12,864 nt of DNA, taken from positions 1 through 12,864 of the forward strand of contig JAJYWG010000378.1 in the NCBI GenBank assembly GCA_021791615.1. Direction: 5' to 3'. The DNA comes from Actinomycetes bacterium (GTDB lineage: Bacteria > Actinomycetota > Acidimicrobiia > Acidimicrobiales > RAAP-2). Both the position numbers and the translations under genes were made by a program. The notes beneath the pieces were generated by a model, which was not told where the DNA came from, searched no databases, and saw only the letters and a list, made by a program, of their open reading frames with translations. Below are positions 1-6,678 of this stretch, in pieces (positions within the stretch are counted from its first letter, which is position 1; each line of letters begins with the position of its first letter).

Positions 1-42
1 GGGATACTGCCTCCTTCCGGGGGCTTCAGCGCCGCGGCGCCG

Positions 43-423
43 CTACCGCCCGAGGTTGAGCGCCACGGCTTGGCGGACGAGGTTCGTCAGTGCTTCTTTG
101 TCGATCTCGTCGTCCTGTCTGATGTCGATGGCGCGCCGGACGTTGCCGCCGAGGCTGGAGTTGAACAACCCAGCCGGGTCGTCGAGGGAGGCGCCTTTGT
201 AGAAGGTGAGCTTGACCACGTTGTTGTAGGTCTCTCCGGTGCAGATGCCGCCCTGGCGGGACCATACCGGGACCCCGGGGCTGGTGGGCTTCACCCACTT
301 CCACTCCTCGACGATCTCGGGGTCGGCGGCCAGGATGACCCTGCGCACCACGGCGAGGGTCTCGGCGCGCCAGCCTCCGAGCTGCCGGATCCTCTGGTCG
401 ACCAGCTGGGATGCGTCGGTCAT
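43..423 (-). CDS. DUF1801 domain protein (YdhG-like)
   Basis: A 126-residue protein resembling the DUF1801/YdhG-like family of small alpha/beta proteins. Some relatives are described as iron-chaperone-like, but no reaction is firmly known. Family-type stretches are visible: EEWKWVKPTSPGVPVW near residues 39-54, then ETYNNVVKLTFYKGASL near 63-80, and a C-terminal segment with FNSS and RRAIDIR. The reading frame is open 26 codons further upstream, but the ATG at 421-423 is preferred because an AAGGAG ribosome site lies about 10 bases before it and the family homology begins there. There is no signal peptide or membrane segment, so it is probably cytosolic. It is divergently transcribed from the VOC gene across a 156-base spacer. 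Confidence in the family is good; the function is unknown. Confidence 0.85.
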   Translation of the reverse strand: MTDASQLVDQRIRQLGGWRAETLAVVRRVILAADPEIVEEWKWVKPTSPGVPVWSRQGGICTGETYNNVVKLTFYKGASLDDPAGLFNSSLGGNVRRAIDIRQDDEIDKEALTNLVRQAVALNLGR

Positions 424-495
424 GGTGTCGGTTCTCCTTGTCCTGTGGGCCCGTTGGCTCTCGAACTGTCGGGCGAGCAGGTCGGGGTCGGTCAC

Positions 496-558
496 GGTCA
501 CATCCTCTCAGCCGGAGTCGTCTTATCTCATGACGACACCGACCGGGTCGATGTGACC
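496..558. promoter_or_regulatory. Long concentric dyad in divergent spacer
   Basis: GGTCACATC at 496-504 pairs perfectly with GATGTGACC at 550-558, and GTCGTC at 517-522 pairs with GACGAC at 532-537. Both pairs share the same centre, base 527, with further scattered pairs between them (for example 513-515 with 539-541). It lies between the DUF1801 and VOC start codons and ends 11 bases before the AAGGAG of the VOC gene. It could be an operator for a dimeric regulator or a hairpin in the VOC leader. The role is inferred. Confidence 0.45.
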
Positions 559-579
559 CCGACGAGTAGAAGGAGAGCC

Positions 580-936
580 ATGACCACCACGCCCACCGAG
601 GGCATCAAGATCGTGCTGCACCCCGTTTCGGACCTGGAGAAGGCCAAGGCCGTGTACACGGCCCTGCTCGGCCAGGCTCCTCAGCACGACGCTTCGTACT
701 ACGTCGGCTACGACGTGGCCGGCCAGCACATCGGGCTCGTGCCCGGCGGCGGCCCCCAGCACATGACCGTCCCGGTCGCCTACTGGCAGGTAGCCGACAT
801 CGAGGCCAAGCTGGCCGAGGTGGCCGCGGCGGGCGCCGTCGTGGCCCAACCGCCCAGCGACGTCGGCGACGGCCGCCTGGTGGCCACCTTCACCGACGCC
901 GACGGCAACATGCTCGGGATCATGCAGGACCGGTGA
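580..936 (+). CDS. VOC family (glyoxalase/bleomycin-resistance fold) protein
   Basis: A 118-residue single-domain protein of the vicinal oxygen chelate superfamily. The first beta-alpha module begins IKIVLHPVSDLEKAKAVYTA (residues 9-28), with the usual VxDLEKAKxFY-like pattern. The second half has ADIEAKLAEVAAAGA (72-86) and ends with TDADGNMLGIMQ (105-116), the typical GNxxGxxQ tail. H14 and H50 are candidate metal ligands. The C-terminal acidic ligand of true glyoxalase I is not evident, so the exact reaction cannot be named. The ATG is preceded by AAGGAG at 569-574, a good ribosome site. It is probably cytosolic. It diverges from the DUF1801 gene, a pairing common for small accessory proteins. 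The family call is strong; the substrate is unknown. Confidence 0.88.
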   Translation: MTTTPTEGIKIVLHPVSDLEKAKAVYTALLGQAPQHDASYYVGYDVAGQHIGLVPGGGPQHMTVPVAYWQVADIEAKLAEVAAAGAVVAQPPSDVGDGRLVATFTDADGNMLGIMQDR

Positions 937-1055
937 GGCCCGCTCCTCGTCCCCGTGGCGAACGTCGCCGCGACACCCTCGACGTGTCGATGCTCGACGG
1001 CCAAGTCGTCTCTTTCCGTGACTGTTGCTGGTCACGGCGTTGTCGACAGACATTT

Positions 1056-1071
1056 TGGACCAGCAGGACTA
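1056..1071. promoter_or_regulatory. Candidate TetR operator (box 1)
   Basis: TGGACC-AGCA-GGACTA, a near palindrome of the form TAGACC-N4-GGTCTA, lies 21 bases before the GTG of the TetR gene. The surrounding 27 bases closely match the region before the SDR gene (box 2 at 1715). Location and duplication suggest autoregulation. Binding is inferred. Confidence 0.55.
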
Positions 1072-1092
1072 GAAACGTGGTATGGTCGCGGC

Positions 1093-1668
1093 GTGAGCAG
1101 GCCGAGGAGCTTCGACGACGATGTCGTGCTGTCCCGAGCGATGGAGGCGTTTTGGACGAACGGCTATGCAGGCACGTCGCCCGCCCAGCTCGCGGAGGCC
1201 ACGGGTGTCTCCAAGGGAAGCTTGTACAACGCGTTCAGCAGCAAGCGTGCGCTGTTCGAGAAGTGCCTCGACCTGTACCACCAGCAGATCAGAGAGTTGG
1301 CCAAGGGCCTCATGGACCATCCGGGGCCAACCCGGGAGTGCCTCGCTGAAGCGCTGCGCTCAGTGGTTGACGCCGACCTTGCCCAGCCGCAGCGACGTGG
1401 CTGCTTGATCGGCAACACGGCGGTCGAAATGGCCGGCCAGGACCCCGACATCGCAGCGAAGCTCCGCCGAATGCAAGACGAGTCGACGGGCTGGTTCGCT
1501 GCCCGGATCGAGCGCGGACAACGAGAAGGTGACGTGCGGCGCGACCTCGATCCGCGTGCCTTCGCCGAACACCTGGCGAACACGCTTGCCGGGTTGCGCG
1601 TCATGGCCATGACCCACGAGGCGCCCGTGCTCTACCGCATCATCGACACCGCCCTCGCCGCCGTCTAG
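1093..1668 (+). CDS. TetR/AcrR family transcriptional regulator
   Basis: A 191-residue one-component repressor. The N-terminal DNA-binding domain is clear: FDDDVVLSRAMEAFWTNGY (residues 8-25), then the helix-turn-helix TSPAQLAEATGVSKGSLYNA (28-47), followed by FSSKRALFEKCLDLY. The C-terminal ligand domain contains RRGCLIGNTAVEMA (101-114), a pattern seen in TetR proteins of the NemR/AcuR sort, where a cysteine can sit near the ligand site. The GTG at 1093 is chosen because the family begins at SRPRSF; the frame is open 46 codons further upstream without homology. A box like TAGACC-N4-GGTCTA precedes it, and a matching box precedes the SDR gene 77 bases downstream, so it probably represses itself and the SDR. 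The ligand is unknown; a reactive electrophile would fit the neighbour but is inference. Confidence 0.92.
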   Translation: MSRPRSFDDDVVLSRAMEAFWTNGYAGTSPAQLAEATGVSKGSLYNAFSSKRALFEKCLDLYHQQIRELAKGLMDHPGPTRECLAEALRSVVDADLAQPQRRGCLIGNTAVEMAGQDPDIAAKLRRMQDESTGWFAARIERGQREGDVRRDLDPRAFAEHLANTLAGLRVMAMTHEAPVLYRIIDTALAAV

Positions 1669-1714
1669 CGCCTCAGTCGCCTTGACTGTTTCGAGATCAT
1701 TCACATGCACGTTT

Positions 1715-1730
1715 TAGACCAACAGTTCAA
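1715..1730. promoter_or_regulatory. Candidate TetR operator (box 2)
   Basis: TAGACC-AACA-GTTCAA lies 15 bases before the SDR start codon. The left half-site is a perfect TAGACC and the right half matches GGTCTA at four of six bases. The context TTTT(G/A)GACCA(G/A)CAG is shared with box 1 before the TetR gene. This suggests the SDR has its own promoter under the same repressor rather than only read-through. Confidence 0.55.
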
Positions 1731-1745
1731 GAAAGGTTGACTCGG

Positions 1746-2534
1746 ATGGACTTACAACTCGAGGGGAAGACCGCCGTGGTGACCGGCGCGAGCCGAGGGA
1801 TCGGCCTCGCGGTCGCCGAGGCCCTGACGCGCGAAGGCGTGCAGGTCGTCGGTGCAGCGCGCACGATCACGCCTGAGCTGAAGGCCGCAAGCGTTGCCGC
1901 GCTCTCCGCTGACCTGTCCACACCCGAGGGCGCACGCAGCGCCATCGACGCCGCAGTCGCGAAAGCGGGCGGTGTGGACATCCTGATCAACAACGTCGGC
2001 GCTGGCGACGTCGACCGTCTGAAGCTCGGCGGGTTCCTCGACGCCGACGACAACCAGTGGCGAGACCTGTTCGACCTGAACCTCTTCAGCGCTGTGTGGG
2101 CATCTCGCGCCGCCCTGCCGAGCCTCATCGAGCGCCGCGGAGCGATCGTCAACGTCGCTTCGATCAATGCCCGCATTCCGGCAACCGGCCCAGTTGGCTA
2201 CAGCGAGGCCAAAGCTGCGCTGGTGGCGTTCAGCAAGCGGCTGAGCGAGGAGTTCGGGCCCCAAGGAGTGCGGGTCAACACCGTCTCCCCAGGCCCAGTC
2301 GGCACGGGCCTATGGCGTGACCCTGACGGGTTCGGGGCCCACGTCGCCGCCCGCTCCGGTGCGACCCACACCGACTTCCTGGCGGCGATGCCAGAGATGT
2401 TCGGCATGGCTTCGGGCCGCATCGCCGAACCAGACGAAGTCGCCACCCTGATCGCGTTCCTGGCGTCCCCCGCGGCGGCCAACATTGTGGGAGCCGACGT
2501 CGTTATCGACGGGGGGATCGTCAAGACCACTTGA
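1746..2534 (+). CDS. SDR family NAD(P)-dependent oxidoreductase
   Basis: A 262-residue classical short-chain dehydrogenase/reductase. The dinucleotide site TGASRGIG is at residues 13-20, the structural NNVGAG (usual NNAG) at 82-87, and the catalytic set is N112, S139, Y152 and K156 (YSEAK). The segment after the active site, RVNTVSPGPVGTGLW, and the C-terminal GADVVIDGG are typical of the family. The ATG at 1746 is chosen over a TTG nine bases upstream because AAAGG at 1732-1736 is correctly spaced and the family starts MDLQLEGK. It should reduce or oxidise a carbonyl/alcohol with NAD(H) or NADP(H) in the cytosol; the substrate cannot be read from sequence. It follows a TetR gene on the same strand and shares its operator-like box, so it is the likely regulatory target. 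Confidence 0.94.
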   Translation: MDLQLEGKTAVVTGASRGIGLAVAEALTREGVQVVGAARTITPELKAASVAALSADLSTPEGARSAIDAAVAKAGGVDILINNVGAGDVDRLKLGGFLDADDNQWRDLFDLNLFSAVWASRAALPSLIERRGAIVNVASINARIPATGPVGYSEAKAALVAFSKRLSEEFGPQGVRVNTVSPGPVGTGLWRDPDGFGAHVAARSGATHTDFLAAMPEMFGMASGRIAEPDEVATLIAFLASPAAANIVGADVVIDGGIVKTT

Positions 2535-2637
2535 TTTAAGCCGTGCGCACCTTGGCGCACCAGCCCTGCCACCGAAATCCATCGCGCCCGGCCCCGGCCG
2601 ACCGAAGGGCACGCGCCGGCCACCACGATCCCCCTTC

Positions 2638-2660
2638 CGGGCGGTCAAACGGGCCGCCCG
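2638..2660 (+). terminator. GC-rich hairpin in the SDR-hen1 spacer
   Basis: CGGGCGG at 2638-2644 pairs perfectly with CCGCCCG at 2654-2660 around a nine-base loop, about 100 bases after the SDR stop. There is no T tract, so it is at best a weak or factor-assisted terminator. The rest of the 266-base spacer 2535-2800 holds two copies of GCCGTGCGCACC (2540-2551 and 2709-2720) and no promoter I can defend. Confidence 0.3.
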
Positions 2661-2800
2661 ACCCAGGCACGAAGGTTCCAGTCGCCGCCCAACTAATCGA
2701 GAGCGGCGGCCGTGCGCACCGAGCTGGCTGAGCGCTCGCAATTTGGCGTGGCGGCATCTATGCCTCGGGCATCATGGAAAATGGCCATGAGGTTCCGACT

Positions 2801-3628
2801 GTGCTGCTGACGATCTCCACCACGCACGTACCCGCCACTGACCTCGGGTTCCTGCTGCACAAGCACCCCGGGCGGGCGCATAGCTTGGCTCTTCCTTTTG
2901 GCATGGCTACCGTCGTCTACCCTGAGGCCAACGACGACCTGTGCAGCGCGGCCTTGCTCGTCGACATTGACCCGGTCGGGCTCGTGCGCGAGCGGGCAAG
3001 TGGGCCGAGAGGCAACGACGGGTCTCTCGAGCAATACGTCAACGACCGTCCCTACGCGGCGTCGTCGTTCCTGTCGGTGGCGCTCGGCAGGTGCTTCGGG
3101 ACGGCCATGAACGGCCGGTGCAAGGAGCGCCCAGAGCTTGCCGGCGCCCCTTTGCCGTTCGTGGCCGAGCTGCCGGTAGTGCCATGCCGGGGAGGAGAAC
3201 CGCTCCTTCGACGGCTCTTCGAGCCGCTTGGCTATCAGGTGACGACCCGCTCGCTGCCCCTCGACACCCGCTTTCCGGAGTGGGGCGACAGCTACCACAT
3301 GGGAGTACGGCTGACGGCCAGGCTGCGGCTCCAGCAGCTGCTTGAGCACCTTTTCGTGCTGCTGCCAGTACTCGACGACGACAAGCATTACTGGGTCGGT
3401 GCCGACGAGGTGGACAAGCTCCTGCGCCGCGGCGGGACGTGGCTCTCGGCTCACCCCGAACGCGACCTGATCGCGCACCGGTACCTCCGCCACGACCGCC
3501 GGCTAGTCTCAGATGCCCTGGCGCGCCTGATGGTCGACGACGGAGAAGACGCCGAACAGGCCTTGGCCGCCCACGACCAGCAGGAAGAGGCGCTTGAGAG
3601 GCCCCTCAGCTCAACGAACAGCGGCTAG
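2801..3628 (+). CDS. hen1: Hen1 N-terminal part (RNA repair; frameshifted gene)
   Basis: A 275-residue open frame matching the N-terminal half of bacterial Hen1, the 3'-terminal RNA ribose 2'-O-methyltransferase of the Pnkp/Hen1 RNA-repair system. Family hallmarks are LLTISTTH at the start, ATDLGFLLHKHPGR, FYPEA-like VVYPEAND, AALLVDIDPVGLVR, and LPVLDDDKHYWVG near residues 190-202. In characterised systems this N-terminal domain binds Pnkp and activates its ligase. The GTG at 2801 is preferred to the ATG at 2774 because family proteins start at MLLTIS and GAGG (2789-2792) is well placed. The frame ends early at 3626-3628. A one-base slip near 3607-3612 would continue as LNEQRL into the methyltransferase domain, so one base appears to be missing there. 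The N domain itself looks complete. Confidence 0.85.
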   Translation: MLLTISTTHVPATDLGFLLHKHPGRAHSLALPFGMATVVYPEANDDLCSAALLVDIDPVGLVRERASGPRGNDGSLEQYVNDRPYAASSFLSVALGRCFGTAMNGRCKERPELAGAPLPFVAELPVVPCRGGEPLLRRLFEPLGYQVTTRSLPLDTRFPEWGDSYHMGVRLTARLRLQQLLEHLFVLLPVLDDDKHYWVGADEVDKLLRRGGTWLSAHPERDLIAHRYLRHDRRLVSDALARLMVDDGEDAEQALAAHDQQEEALERPLSSTNSG

Positions 3629-3636
3629 TCGCCGTT

Positions 3637-4203
3637 GTGTCTGCCGTCAAGGAAAGCGGGGCCCGGCGGGTGGCGGACCTCGGTTGTGGGAGCGGGAAGC
3701 TGGTGGGCCGCCTGCTGAGCGACACCGACATCGAGAGGGTCCTGGCCGTGGACGTCTCGTACCGGGCCATGGAAGGCGCACGTCGCCACCTGCACGTGGA
3801 GACGATGACGCCCCGCCAACGGGAGCGGGTGGAGCTGGTCCAGGGTGCCCTCACATACAGGGACCGTCGCCTGGTCGGCTTCGACGCGGCGACGGTGGTC
3901 GAGGTCGTCGAGCACCTGGACCCGCCGCGCCTTGGTGCGTTCGAGCGGTCGGTGTTCGGCTACGCACAGCCCCGCACTGTGGTCCTCACTACGCCCAATG
4001 CCGAGTACAACGTCCGGTTCGCCAACCTCCCCCGAGGTTCGTTCCGCCACCGCGATCACCGCTTCGAGTGGACGAGAGCGGAGCTGGCCTCCTGGGCTAG
4101 GGAAGTGGCAGCCCGCAACGGCTACGAGGTGACGCTGTCCGGCATAGGTCCCGAGGACGAGGAGCTGGGCCAACCCACCCAGATGGCGGTGTTTTCCCGG
4201 TGA
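3637..4203 (+). CDS. hen1: Hen1 C-terminal methyltransferase part
   Basis: The methyltransferase half of Hen1, in the frame that begins to match at 3610 (LNEQRLVAV); GTG 3637 is only the first possible start in this frame and has no ribosome site. In known systems this domain adds a 2'-O-methyl group to the terminal ribose at the break before ligation, protecting the repaired RNA. Numbering from 3637, the SAM motif is VADLGCGSGK (12-21) with D39 for the ribose. The Mn-binding set is E89, E92 and H93 (EVVEHLD) plus H141 in RHRDHRFEW, all present. LTTPNAEYNVRF and the C-terminal EELGQPTQMAVF are family hallmarks. Its stop overlaps the pnkp start in GTGA (4200-4203), the coupled arrangement expected of the intact operon. 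Without the upstream frame it would probably be poorly translated. Confidence 0.85.
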   Translation: MSAVKESGARRVADLGCGSGKLVGRLLSDTDIERVLAVDVSYRAMEGARRHLHVETMTPRQRERVELVQGALTYRDRRLVGFDAATVVEVVEHLDPPRLGAFERSVFGYAQPRTVVLTTPNAEYNVRFANLPRGSFRHRDHRFEWTRAELASWAREVAARNGYEVTLSGIGPEDEELGQPTQMAVFSR

Positions 4204-5642
4204 CCAAGATCACGCTCCCCGACCTCTCGCTGGTCGCTTTGGTGGGGATCTCGGGCTCGGGCAAGTCCAGCTTCGCCGCCCGCCACTTCGCCCCGACCGA
4301 GGTCCTGTCGTCGGACGCCTGCCGCGCGCTTGTCTCGGACAACGAGAACGACCAGTCTGCCACCGGCGCCGCCTTTGAGGTGCTGCACTTCATCGCCGGC
4401 AAGCGCCTCGAAGCCCGCAAGCTCGTGGTCGTCGATGCCACCAATGTCCAACCCGAGGCACGCAAAGCGTTGGTAGCGCTGGCGAAAGCCCACCACGTCT
4501 TGCCGATCGCCATCGTGCTCGATGTGCCCGAGGCGACCTGTGCCGAGCGCAACGCGAGCCGGCCTGACCGAGGCTTCGGGCGCCACGTGCTGCGCAACCA
4601 AGCGAGCCAGCTGCGACGGTCATTAGCCGGCCTGAAGCGGGAAGGTTTCAACCGGACCTGGGTCTTGCGCGGGAGCGACGAGGTGGAGGGTGCTGTCGTC
4701 GAGCGCCAACCCCTTTGGACAGACAAGCGCACGGACCCCGGCCCCTTCGACATCATCGGTGACGTCCACGGTTGCTACGACGAGCTCGTCGAGTTGCTGG
4801 AGAGGCTCGGTTACGAAGTCGCGCTCGGTGGTGGGGACGCGCGTCACTCCGAGGCCCGCCGCGCCTTGTTCCTGGGCGACTTGGTCGACCGTGGCCCCGC
4901 CAGCCCCGCAGTGCTCAGGCTGGTCATGGGCATGGTTGCGGCCGGTCACGCCCTGTGCGTCCCTGGGAACCACGAAGCCAAGTTGCTCCGCGCGCTCCGG
5001 GGAGCGAATACCACCACCGGCCACGGCTTGGCCGAGACGTTGGCTCAGCTGGACGCTGGACCTCCTGAGTTCAAGGCGCAAGTGGCCGAGTTCATCGACG
5101 GGCTGGTGAGCCACTTCTTGCTCGATGACGGCCGCCTTGTAGTGGCCCACGCGGGCATGAGCTCTGACATGCAGGGCCGGGCGTCGGCGGCGGTGCGAGC
5201 CTTCGCGCTCTATGGCGACACGACCGGTGAGACCGACGAGTACGGCCTGCCGGTGCGTTACCCCTGGGCCGGGGACTACCGGGGCCAGGCCTGGGTCGTC
5301 TACGGCCACACGCCGGTCCCCGAGGCCACCTGGCTCAACCGGACGATCTGCATCGATACCGGCTGCGTCTTCGGAGGCCGGCTGACGGCCCTGCGCTACC
5401 CCGAGCGCGAGCTGGTCTCGGTCCCGGCTCGGCGCGTCTATTGGGAGCCGGTGAGGCCCCTCCTCTCCGCGCGGTCCGGCGCAGCGATGAGGGCTCCCAC
5501 TGACCTCGATCTAGACGACGTCGCCGGGAAGAGGATCGTCGAAACACGGCTGGTCCATTCGGTCACCGTGCGGGAGGAGAACGCCGTCGCCGCCCTCGAG
5601 GTGATGAGCCGCTTTGCCACCGACCCCCGCTGGCTCGTGTAA
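4200..5642 (+). CDS. pnkp: Pnkp kinase-phosphatase (ligase domain cut off)
   Basis: A 480-residue product covering the first two domains of bacterial Pnkp, which end-heals broken RNA: 5'-OH kinase, then 2',3'-phosphatase, then ATP-dependent ligase. The kinase P-loop is GISGSGKSS (16-24), with D39 and R42 in SSDACR. The phosphatase metal and active-site motifs are complete: GDVHG (187-191), GDLVDRG (226-232), GNHE (256-259), AHAG (316-319), VYGHTP (368-372) and D386 in DTGC. The protein then enters the ligase domain (VETRLVHSVTVREENAVAAL, 447-466) and stops after DPRWLV at a TAA. Full family members run to roughly 850 residues and continue here into the adenylation domain; that part is missing (see the next entry). 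It starts at GTG, overlapping the hen1 stop. Kinase and phosphatase could still be active. Confidence 0.9.
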   Translation: MTKITLPDLSLVALVGISGSGKSSFAARHFAPTEVLSSDACRALVSDNENDQSATGAAFEVLHFIAGKRLEARKLVVVDATNVQPEARKALVALAKAHHVLPIAIVLDVPEATCAERNASRPDRGFGRHVLRNQASQLRRSLAGLKREGFNRTWVLRGSDEVEGAVVERQPLWTDKRTDPGPFDIIGDVHGCYDELVELLERLGYEVALGGGDARHSEARRALFLGDLVDRGPASPAVLRLVMGMVAAGHALCVPGNHEAKLLRALRGANTTTGHGLAETLAQLDAGPPEFKAQVAEFIDGLVSHFLLDDGRLVVAHAGMSSDMQGRASAAVRAFALYGDTTGETDEYGLPVRYPWAGDYRGQAWVVYGHTPVPEATWLNRTICIDTGCVFGGRLTALRYPERELVSVPARRVYWEPVRPLLSARSGAAMRAPTDLDLDDVAGKRIVETRLVHSVTVREENAVAALEVMSRFATDPRWLV

Positions 5643-5656
5643 CCCCGACGAGGTGT

Positions 5657-6415
5657 GACTGCGAGCTGCTTCCTTGGTCTGCCAAGGCCGGGGAGCTGCT
5701 CCGGGGCCAGTACGCCGCTGTCGGGGTGGCTGCCACCACCACGCTGGCGGCGGAGCTTGCCGTCGCGGAGGCAGCAGCCTCGCGCGGTGTCGCCATGGAA
5801 GAGCCGTCGGGCAGACGACGGGCTCGCCTCGAGATGGCCGAGCGGTTTGTAGAGGCTTACGGACGCTACTGCTGGCCGATCAGCACAGTCGACGACCTGC
5901 GCTTGGCGCCGTTCCAGGTGCTTGCTGGGGAGGGCAAGGTCCACGCCCTCACCAGCCACAGCTGGCACCTCGAGCTCATAGGACGCCTCTGCGATGCCGC
6001 GCCCGGCACGCTGCGGCGGACTGACGCGATCACGGTCGACCTCTCGAGCGAGGAAAGCAAGGACGATGCGGTCGAGTGGTGGGAGAAGCTGACCAGCTCA
6101 GGCGGCGAAGGCATGGTCGTAAAGCCTCTCGACGTCGTCCACCACGCCCGGAGAGGCATCACGCAGCCCGGCGTCAAGTGCCGAGGGCCGGAGTACTTGC
6201 GCATCATCTATGGGCCCGAGTACACCGACGAGGAGAACCTCTCGCGGCTACGTCCCCGGAGCCTCGGCCACAAGCGCTCGTTGGCTTTGCGGGAGTTCGC
6301 CCTCGGCATTGAAGCGCTGGAGCGCTTCGTCGCGGGCGAGCCGTTGTACCGGGTCCACGAGTGCGTGTTCGGTGTGCTGGCACTTGAGAGCGAACCTGTT
6401 GACCCAAGGCTGTGA
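5657..6415 (+). pseudogene. pnkp: Pnkp ligase-domain C-terminal remnant
   Basis: This is the continuation of the Pnkp ligase in a different frame from the upstream gene. It begins abruptly at DCELLPWSAKAGELL (5657 onward) and runs to the family's normal C terminus (HECVFGVLALESEPVDPRL). It keeps nucleotidyltransferase motif IV (GGEGMVVKP), motif V (GVKCRGPEYLRIIYGP) and the helical C-terminal module. It lacks the segment between PRWL and the CLDCEL motif, which in family members holds the catalytic lysine of motif I (EKHMGSR-like); I estimate from memory of the family that about 110-120 residues are gone. Only 14 bases separate the upstream TAA from this frame. GTG 5726 is the first plausible start codon but has no ribosome site. 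As it stands the ligase cannot be adenylylated. Real deletion or assembly collapse are both possible. Confidence 0.85.
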
Positions 6416-6638
6416 CTGAGCCAAAGCCCCGACGTGGACCCGGGTCTAGCGGATCCGCGTTTTCGGGCAGAGGGCTTCCTTGATTGGATCGGACGTGGTG
6501 AAGTGTCGCGGATCGATATTTTCCCACCCGCGTCACGGGGTGTACTCGCTCTGGAAGCTTCGCCGGTCGAGCTCTTGGCAGACCGAGCTCTTGAGGCCGT
6601 GACCTTCGCCGCCTCGGCGCTGGCGGCGAGGGGACCGA

Positions 6639-6670
6639 TTGCTCTGCCATCGACTTGCTCTGCCATCGAC
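6639..6670. repeat. Perfect 16-bp tandem duplication
   Basis: TTGCTCTGCCATCGAC occurs twice back to back (6639-6654 and 6655-6670). It lies in the 263-base convergent gap between the pnkp remnant and the MBL-fold gene, nine bases beyond the MBL stop codon. The rest of 6416-6678 contains open frames without recognisable homology, no clear terminator and no RNA gene. Confidence 0.9.
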
Positions 6671-6678
6671 CGAGCAGA

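Noticed and set aside
29..40. 12-base GC palindrome GCGCCGCGGCGC
   Set aside because: It is pure GC sequence beyond the DUF1801 stop with no loop or T tract; expected by chance at this GC content and not a defensible terminator.
523..1053. Minus-strand open frame of 176 codons
   Set aside because: It is antisense to the VOC gene and histidine/glycine-rich, a shadow frame.
2693..3493. Minus-strand open frame of 266 codons
   Set aside because: It is antisense to the well-matched Hen1 N-terminal domain, arginine/valine-rich with no homology, and typical of a GC-rich shadow frame.
3600..3625. Programmed -1 frameshift joining the two halves of hen1
   Set aside because: No X-XXY-YYZ slippery heptamer or obvious downstream stem is present at the slip point, and I know of no family precedent. 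A missing base is simpler.
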